Shown here: piece after piece, positions 56,972-64,000 of the stretch
Position numbering within the stretch: position 1 is the first letter of the stretch
How the letters are laid out: every line of letters begins with the position of its first letter
NCBI GenBank assembly: GCA_018340375.1
Contig: JAFFJZ010000020.1
Location: forward strand, 3,720,001 to 3,784,000
Direction: 5' to 3'
Length of the DNA: 64,000 nucleotides
Source of the DNA: Gonatopus flavifemur
Lineage: Eukaryota > Arthropoda > Insecta > Hymenoptera > Dryinidae
Notes under the pieces: generated by a model
The model's database searches: none
Told to the model about the DNA's origin: nothing
What the model saw: only the letters and a program-made list of their open reading frames with translations
Position numbers and translations under genes: made by a program

Positions 56972-57937
56972 GTAATGGGAGCTTCGAAAGATTTAGAATT
57001 GATCTTCGCCTGTTGAAGCCGATGCGATGATTACTGCAGAATCACTTTCCGCGAGAAATGCACTGGATCGAATCAATAAACGATCTAGTTTTGTAGAGCA
57101 GTCCTTCATATCTTTGGTATTTGAGGTTATATCGTGCCCTATTGAATGAATATGATCGAGTAACCGCGTCGCGGATAGAAATGACGTATGGAAATCGCAT
57201 TGATATGAATCATATAAATTGTATATATTTCATACATTTTTCGTACTTTCTGCACGAGATTGATTGGAGAAATAAGCAGTCCTGCATTATTCTATTTTTG
57301 GAAGTTTTCCTAATCTGATCAGCAGATTCTGAAGATTTTACGTCCACTTTGGCAATGATGGAGTAAATCACGGAACGAAAATGTTGCATTCTGGATTTTA
57401 CATTGCCATAAAAATTAAAATCCAAAATATTATCCTTTCTTCCGAACTAATTTTCCTTTGTATTTTGAAGAATTCGTACAGTCTTGTGTACTCAAAGAAC
57501 ACCGCGCCACGGAAAAATCGGATAACGATCGAAGGCGTGTACTCAAATTTATGTGTGGTTAACAATGGTTAACATTCATTCACATGTTGGAATTTGCTTC
57601 CCCACAAGCATTCCACAGAATCAATTATCTTTCTTTGGCTAAAGTACAGCGGGTAAATAATGTTTAAACAATCGCCTCGTGCTATTATATTCACTGTTTG
57701 GTATCGAAGATCTCAGTGCCGAGATATTCATTCATCTATTCCACTACTTTCCATTCTTCTCTGGAAATCAATATTTTCGTTTTTCTTGTTCAGAGTTTTT
57801 CATAAACATTGTCTACAAGATATGAGACTTGATATTTACATTCTTAATGGATTTTTATTTGATGATCGATCTCCAAGTGTTTGATCGATTTTTGCAAGTA
57901 TCATAGGACAAACAAATTACCCATGTGAGAATTGTCG
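56972..57937. other. No gene recognised
   Basis: Short chance frames, for example near 57660-57880, without domains or splice support. Confidence 0.4.
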
Positions 57938-57945
57938 GAGTTGAC

Positions 57946-58225
57946 TAGTGTTTCGGACGAAAACGAGACTGGTCTCGTTATCGATCCCAAAATCGAGACG
58001 AAACCGATACCGATACGAGACAAGACCAACAATTATTTTTCGAGACCGAGACGATACCTGTCAAGTCGAGAGTCTCGACGATACCGAGAATTCCGGCGAA
58101 ACATATAACGTATTGGAGAGACCGAGAATCTCGACTCGAGACCGAGACGAGATTATAAATTCCGAGACTAAATCGAGATCGAGACCCGGTCAGTCTCGGT
58201 GAGACGAGACGAGACCGAAACACTA
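57946..58225. mobile_element. hAT-type MITE of 280 bp with perfect 8 bp target duplication
   Basis: TAGTGTTTCGG at 57946 mirrors CCGAAACACTA ending at 58225. Identical 8-mers GAGTTGAC lie at 57938-57945 and 58226-58233. The interior is an array of CGAGACCGAGAC and GAGACGAGAC words. The perfect duplication suggests a fairly recent insertion. Confidence 0.9.
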
Positions 58226-58331
58226 GAGTTGACAAATGGCCTGAGTCTGGCAAGGTTTTATATACCAGACTTCGGCAAAAACAATTGTTTCTATTCTATT
58301 TCTATTTGTTTTTCAACTGGCACTGACTGTT

Positions 58332-58491
58332 CACTGTAAAAAGAAAGTCTTAATCTGTTTGCATCTTAATTTCAGACAATGCTTTTTCCATTGTGTCGGC
58401 GATTGTTTTTTCGGCTTAATTTGTTTGCATCATAGATTCAGCCATGAAATGAGCTGAATTTAAGACTTTCTTTTTACAGTGTTTGGCGGAT
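58332..58491. mobile_element. MITE with CACTGTAAAAAGAAAG ends
   Basis: CACTGTAAAAAGAAAGTCTT at left mirrors AAGACTTTCTTTTTACAGTG at right. TTAATCTGTTTGCATC and TTAATTTGTTTGCATC are direct words inside. Flanks are not TA. Confidence 0.8.
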
Positions 58492-59386
58492 TTCAAATAG
58501 TATTGGGTTGCGTGGCCAGACTGTCTGGGACTAGTATTGAATGAATATTGCTTGAACGAGGTTGCAATGCCAGAATTCTACCACAGCAGACGCACATTGC
58601 TATCCAAAAGAACCAATACAAACCGATACGCCAAATCATATTGGAATTAATGATATCTTATCGGTTTCTATGCGGTTTTTGTCACAGTACGTAAGGGTTT
58701 CTATGAGATCCTATGTGGAATTCAATGTTCTATTGAATCATAACGCAGAGCCCCTGGAGAATATTATAAATATAATAAAATTTCTTGTGAACTGAAACTG
58801 TGAGATTGCATCATAAGTCGATTATAATATTCTTTCACATATTAAGTAATAGTTTCAATTTTTTTCCTACAACCTGGTAATGAAGATGATCACTGTTAAT
58901 TCTCTTTGGTCCCTGATTGACATCTTTTTCCTTCGTTAACGAAGTTCACTGTACGGTGATGGAAGAATTCTCACTTCATATTACTGCCATCAGCAGCACG
59001 ATAAAGATTCATTTCAATAGAAACATATTTTTATTGTTTCAATGAAATCAAGGTACATTGGGCATTATTGAACCCACCCTGCAACTTTCTCCGATCTCTT
59101 CTCTGTGGTAAAAGAAACACCGATTGAATGAAATCGCGATTCGACGTCGATCCGAGAAACAACAATTATCGAAACTCTTAACGAAATCGATTTTTTCATG
59201 CACTGAATGTTCTCACTTGGAACTTAATCGCCGGTTTTGAATTCTAAAAACACATTATATTCGCAAAATAGTGCCTTATTGATCGGCAAAATTGTCAACT
59301 TTTGGTACTAATTTCCAATTCATCGTGAGAGAATTGTTAATTATCGATAAAACAATTCAAAGTCTACATGAATTACTCCTTTTTAC
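58492..59386. other. No gene recognised
   Basis: AT-rich, no supported feature. Confidence 0.4.
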
Positions 59387-59669
59387 CTAGCCAGCACCAA
59401 TGATCGATTTGAATTTATAAAGACTTCCTGAAGACCTCTTGAATAGTTCCCGTTATGCTAATCAATATTTATTTATTATGAATATTTTTAATTCAAAATG
59501 AAAACGTATCGAATGCCTGCAGTATTCATTATGAAATAATCTCGATATGAATTCTTCCTGAACGTTAAGTTGTTCATTAAGAATTCATTTTGAATTCAAA
59601 ATGTTCATAATGAATACATATTGTTTAGCATAACGGAATCTTTTTGCAGGAACTCTTGTGCTGTATGGG
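59387..59669. mobile_element. MITE related to the copy at 8524
   Basis: CCTAGCCAGCACC at left and GTGCTGTATGGG at right. CCGTTATGCTAATCAATAT mirrors ATATTGTTTAGCATAACGG just inside. It aligns along its length with 8524-8805. Confidence 0.7.
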
Positions 59670-60321
59670 TATGTATGAGAATTCAAAAATTATTGAATTT
59701 CGGATGATACTTCTGATCTAAGACATTTTCCTACGTTGATATATGAAAAAAAAACCATGACACTTTGTTAATCAGTGCACGAACATCAACCATGATATGA
59801 ATATGACATTCCAAAAGAGGATCTATTTATTTTTTTCGTTGGTTATGTGATTAGGTGGCTTGTAACGATAATATCATTGATTTATTATTCATTTATTTCT
59901 AAAATTAACGTAACGAATCGAAAAGAATAACACATGTACATTTCACTGTTTTACGTAAAGTAAATAAGATTCAGGATTGTATTCGTAGATATTTTATTCA
60001 TTCAACCAGACTTGAATTGACAATATTCTGTTAATGGATGAACTGAAAAGAGAACGAAAGGTGAACGCATTTTGGGACCAGATAAAATTCTACGAGTATG
60101 ATAATGATTTTGGCATTTCATCGATAGAACGTTTAAATGCTCGTGATCAATGTTGTTTGTTTTTTTTTCCATATATACACTAACGTACCAATGTAAATAA
60201 TGCATGTAAGAATAATTTTTGAATCATAGAAATATGCTTATAATATTCGTACAATATTGCACGAGTGCATTGCAGCAATATTACAATATTGCAATGATTG
60301 AATCGAGAATATTGTAAGATC
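59670..60321. other. No gene recognised
   Basis: Contains a CAATATTGC-word cluster at 60240-60315 next to the hAT relic end. Confidence 0.4.
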
Positions 60322-60650
60322 TAGAGATCGAATTATATGCAACAAAAAAAGTGTGAGATATGCATACAGATATGCAAACAAATTCGTTCAAATATGCAGT
60401 AAAACGTCAAAAGTATGCAGTAGAATATGAGAAAAATTTTTATCCATAAAAAATGAAAAATACAACACAGTAAACAATTTATCCATTTTTATGATTATTT
60501 TGATAAAGATATATTACGATATACTATTCCAAGGTTTCCATAACGAAATTGTGTCTTCTATCGCAGGAAATACGTTTTTATGCAGGGAACTATTTACTGA
60601 TGTTACTGGATGGTATTTCAATTTAGTTGCTTTCTCAGGAGATACTGTAT
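60322..60650 (-). pseudogene. Second hAT relic, minus strand
   Basis: Reverse complement of the 3' end of the hAT at 55850-56971. It starts at a terminus TAGAGATCGAATTATATGC, continues with GCATACAGATATGC words, and includes a decayed coding tail whose minus-strand translation reads NFVMETLE, a stop, then YIV, matching HNFTMESLEQYIV of the other copy. ACAGTATCTCCTGA at 60638-60651 (minus) matches 55860. The dimerisation motif itself is deleted. Confidence 0.65.
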
Positions 60651-61119
60651 GATATCAATCAATACTCCATCACCACGTTATGTTTTTAAACAGTCGAGTT
60701 TTCCCCCAAGATTATCAGAAAAATTATTTGATGGCAGATAATTAATTGTATTCTTCCCCTCAATTGCATTGATACATTCAATAGTAATCCTTTAGTTTCC
60801 AATCATTTAATGAGCCCAGTTATGCGTGTGAAGTCTATATTGATCACTGCAAGAGTTTTTCCGGACTGAAGGATCATCAAATGTTTCCTACTTTGTTCAA
60901 TGAAAGTTTCCGACAGTTCCAATGCTTTGCACGCATTTGATAGCAGTACTGTTAACGTTGAAATGGATTATCATTGTTGCATTCGTTTCATACGAAAACG
61001 TGTTTTTTTCCAAACATATCGTAATAAAGGTGTCAACGCATGACAGGAACTGTTCGAATGAGAAAGAGAGAGAGAGAGCTGGTGTTATCGCGAGGATGTC
61101 TCATCTTCGTTTTACTATA
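60651..61119. other. No gene recognised; short GA microsatellite
   Basis: A GA run lies at 61065-61078. No coding feature supported. Confidence 0.4.
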
Positions 61120-61253
61120 CACTGTAAAAAATAATCGGAATTTTCCTGTGTACATCAACCGGAAAATTCCAATCGGCGATTAGGAAATCAATTTCCGATA
61201 AATGTATATCAAATTTTCCATAAATTGAACTAAAAAATTCAAATTTTATGGGA
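61120..61253. mobile_element. Truncated CACTGTAAAAAAT MITE, copy 3
   Basis: After TA at 61118-61119 it matches the right half of 42971-43221 in reverse complement (CACTGTAAAAAATAATCGG, then TTTTCCTGTGTACATCAACC). The other end is missing. Confidence 0.75.
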
Positions 61254-61792
61254 TCAATAAATTCCGTAGAATACAGGGTTGGCAAAACCCCGGATTTTTT
61301 GGGAAAAGCCGCATGGGTTCTTTCAGGTTATTTTTCAAAAATTTTGAGCTACTCCATTTGGATTATGATTTCTTTTGCTGAATACTTTGAAAATCATTTT
61401 CTCTCGTTTTCGCTGTTTTTTTATTTCTTTTTGTTAAGAACAATTCATGAATAAAATTAAATGAATAGGAAAGCTTTGAACTTCCGCAGTTCATTGGAAT
61501 CTGTCTATACTTTAGTTCTTCGTTATTCTTAAATCGTATAAAAAATATAACATTGTATATTCTAGCACCTGAATATAGAATTAAACTGCGAAAAGCATTT
61601 ACATTGCGAAAATTATAGGAAAATTTGTCCTCTTTCAATGCTGGATTCATTTTGTGGTCGTGAGGGAACTGTGTTTTCATCAGAAATACGTGTCCTTTTT
61701 CCAATGGGAATTCCTTTTAAGGTGTTAAATTCCCCAAAAAATGAGGAAATATTTTTCAAAATCGTAGTGAAAAATTCTTCATCTAGGTAGGG
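61254..61792. other. No gene recognised
   Basis: AT-rich with short chance frames on both strands. Confidence 0.4.
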
Positions 61793-62056
61793 ATCAGAGA
61801 CCTCTCAATGAGGGATAAGACAATTAGATTCTTACTTGCCGCCATTAATGGAATAGGGGTTAGTTTACACGTCTTTCAATGAATAAAATTGAATAATTCA
61901 TAAAAAAAATGACGCAACAGTGGGATTTCTATTATATTTTCAATAGATTACTCAGTTTTATTCATTGGATGACGCATAAATTAGGTATCGAATTTTCAGT
62001 TATCCCATCAATGGCGGTCGTTGTCTTATCCTTCACTGGAGGATCTCTCGTAGGGA
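61793..62056. mobile_element. Palindromic MITE
   Basis: GAGGGATAAGACAA, CCGCCATTAATGG and ATGAATAAAATTGA on the left mirror TCAGTTTTATTCAT, CCATCAATGGCGG and TTGTCTTATCC on the right. Confidence 0.7.
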
Positions 62057-62276
62057 CTTGATTACCAGTTTTTGGGAGAAACTTCGCAATTATTGTTTAG
62101 GATGCATTTATTATCTATTTAGAATATATTATCAGCTGTGACAACTGAAAAATAGCTCCCGTAGCTAATTTTCAGCTATCTAAATAATAATAAGGGCAAA
62201 TTCTCGTTCTCACTCAGGGAGATCCGAAACGTCTGCACACTACTCGGCACGCGGATTTCTCATGAGAGTGAAGTTA

Positions 62277-62448
62277 GCAGCGACGAGCTAGCAGCCGATT
62301 GATGTAAATTTTTGATTGGAATTGATTTCAACGTTTTTCATATCAGGAATTCATTCAGTGTCTTCCAACTATACGGTTTGGCTGCTTAAATATTGAATAA
62401 AACAATTCTATTAAACGTTACATAAATCGGCTGCTGACTCGTCGCTGC
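62277..62448. mobile_element. TA-flanked MITE with GCAGCGACGAG ends
   Basis: GCAGCGACGAGCTAGCAGCC at left mirrors GGCTGCTGACTCGTCGCTGC at right, with TA at 62275-62276 and 62449-62450. The right TA is also the border of an isolated CACTGTAAAAAAAG end. Confidence 0.8.
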
Positions 62449-62934
62449 TACACTGTAAAAAAAGTACTTCCAAAACTGCCAAAGAAAGTTTGGCAGTAAT
62501 CCAATTATTTTGGTATATGTGATGTAATTTTGTGTGGTGTACATTCATTAGTCGGAAGTAATATTGTGTTATTCCGTTACGTATTACATTCTTGTGCGTT
62601 TTTCGTTTTATACAATAATCTTGAGAATATGAAATCATTGTCGTTGTGTGATCACATTTTGATGGAGATGGAAATAATTCTGGTAATGTTAGACAGCGAG
62701 TCGTTATCGTTAATTAATCAATAAAATAGTTGAAAAACTGAAACGCTCGTGCAGTATCAAATATTTATCCATCACGGATAAGACGTTCCAAATCTGGTTA
62801 TTTCCACTAGTTTATATTCAACCTTGTACCACTGATACTTCCCAATAACTGGTCGCATCACTTTTATACGTTATATATCATTATTATTATAATTATAATA
62901 ATCATTATAATTCATCATCTGAAATTTTTATACA

Positions 62935-62970
<36 letters not shown>

Positions 62971-63619
62971 TGTATAAAAATTCTATTGCAATATGTTTTG
63001 TACATCAACTTTTCAAATATGATGGTAGAACATAAAATATCGTAAAATGGCGACACAAAGTCACAAGACTGACGTGTCCCAAGACACTCATATCAAAAAT
63101 CTTACACGAACTTTGACCAGTTTGAAAAATAATGATAATCTGATTTACAATCTTGGCAAGTTGGATTTTAATTACTCGTTGGGAAATTTATAAGAATATT
63201 GAGCAACAGCGTTGCACTGCGAGGACGAAGGAAATTTCATCTATTCTCTATGTCATCACGTTTAATAATCAATTGATTTTAATCATGATCATGCAAAGTA
63301 TAATTGCGTCATTGTTTTAATCAACGTGTACGCATAACAAATAGATGATATACCATTTTTTCTTCCTTCTCAGTCGTGAAAGACTTGATGTGTTTCTACG
63401 TAAGTATGCGTTTTCATTGTATTATTGCAATTTTGGTACACACGAATTTGAAAAATACGCACACGTGGTTTTGTAATAAAGCGTACACACGAAGGTACAT
63501 CGGTATAGCGTAGGAAGTATAATGATAATGAATAAGCGCAGTCGCGTATCGCTTTATGCCCCATATGTGATCCCATTATGTGTATTCAGATGATTGTATG
63601 TATGTACAATACATAGTAT
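62449..63619. other. No gene recognised; AT microsatellite
   Basis: An (AT)15 run lies at 62939-62968. CACTGTAAAAAAAG at 62451 followed by the small palindrome CTGCCAAAGAAAGTTTGGCAG in pieces may be a fragment of a MITE. Confidence 0.45.
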
Positions 63620-63840
63620 CACGTGGATATTCAAAGGGAAGGAGCGCGCTCTCTTCATCGTCTAAACCGTTTTAGTTTTTGAGCAGTGGAACAGGATTCG
63701 TGGGTTTCAGGTGGCGCGAGTCGACAGGAGTATTTCTATTGGTCGGCTCGATGTCGGCTGAGATACGGGAATCACAAACCGTCAACGTGTCTGTGAATCA
63801 GTCGATTGGTACAAGGTGAATGTGAGTACGGGGAAGCTTC
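63620..63840 (+). other. GC-richer block near the right edge, possible gene start
   Basis: Composition rises clearly above the surrounding AT-rich DNA. It contains no repeat that I can pair. GGTACAAGGTGAATG and AATGTGAGTACGG at about 63810-63825 look like possible splice donors after an untranslated leader. No long open frame is visible, so any coding exon would lie beyond the window. Confidence 0.2.
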
Positions 63841-64000
63841 ATGCCTTTTTGAACGAATTTCATCATTGCCTTGATACTACACGAGTTCCATCTCAGTTCT
63901 GTAACTAAGTAGTTACAGAGTAGAATACTTCCTCCTCTTCTCAATCGAATCTTTTACCCAACGTGGTTTTGTCTTCTATTCCTTTCACATTTCTCTAACC
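63841..64000. other. No gene recognised
   Basis: CTGTAACTAAGTAGTTACAG at 63899 is a small perfect palindrome. Nothing else supported. Confidence 0.4.

Noticed and set aside
1..64000. CRISPR arrays, operons, Shine-Dalgarno sites or other prokaryotic features
   Set aside because: No regularly spaced short direct repeats with unique spacers; the transposon content, microsatellites and tRNA-SINE indicate a eukaryotic nuclear genome.

Overview
This looks like eukaryotic nuclear DNA, most likely from an arthropod and plausibly an insect (a hymenopteran is possible but not proven). The DNA is AT-rich, has very little coding sequence, and is crowded with mariner-type transposons, hAT elements, palindromic MITEs, a tRNA-derived SINE, a LINE tail and a probable solo LTR. 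The mariner and DUF4817-type transposases are families common in insects. I see no intact host gene. All recognisable protein-coding sequence is decayed and nearly all of it belongs to transposable elements (TEs); the one exception is a decayed ubiquitin-specific-protease-like reading frame at 11130-12195.

Layout. 1-1530 is a tandem array of a ~276 bp unit. 2154-6320 is a deep nest: an outer inverted-repeat element holds a TA-inserted element, which holds mariner 1, which holds a putative solo LTR and a hairpin. 7.0-9.6 kb has a LINE tail and several MITEs. 9.3-12.6 kb holds mariner 2 and the protease-like pseudogene between two inverted copies of a 274 bp MITE. 13.0-14.1 kb is an internally deleted hAT element with an 8 bp target-site duplication. 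14.3-18.5 kb is MITEs. 18.9-21.5 kb is a ~450 bp direct duplication whose second copy was hit by a MITE, which was then hit by mariner 3, which was then hit by a hairpin. 22-24.1 kb is stacked palindromic elements. 24.35-26.97 kb is a complete Tc1/mariner-superfamily element of DD41D type with very long inverted repeats. 27.7-29.97 kb carries two related palindromes with TTAA ends. 32-33.9 kb and 37-39.7 kb are large foldback elements. 39.8-52.9 kb is mostly MITEs and unremarkable AT-rich DNA. 55.8-58.5 kb and 60.3-60.7 kb hold hAT relics. 61-64 kb has a few small MITEs, and a GC-richer stretch near the right end may lie close to a host gene.

How the parts relate. The sequence is a record of successive insertions rather than a set of cooperating genes. 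Several insertions can be placed in order because they sit inside one another, and two have a paralogous uninterrupted (empty) site elsewhere in the window. Many non-autonomous families share a design: short terminal inverted repeats (TIRs) enclosing arrays of one short family-specific word, such as AATCGATT, CGAGAC, CGGGTACCC, GAACGT, AGATCT or GAGTG. All identities and boundaries come from reading the sequence by eye; no database search was run.
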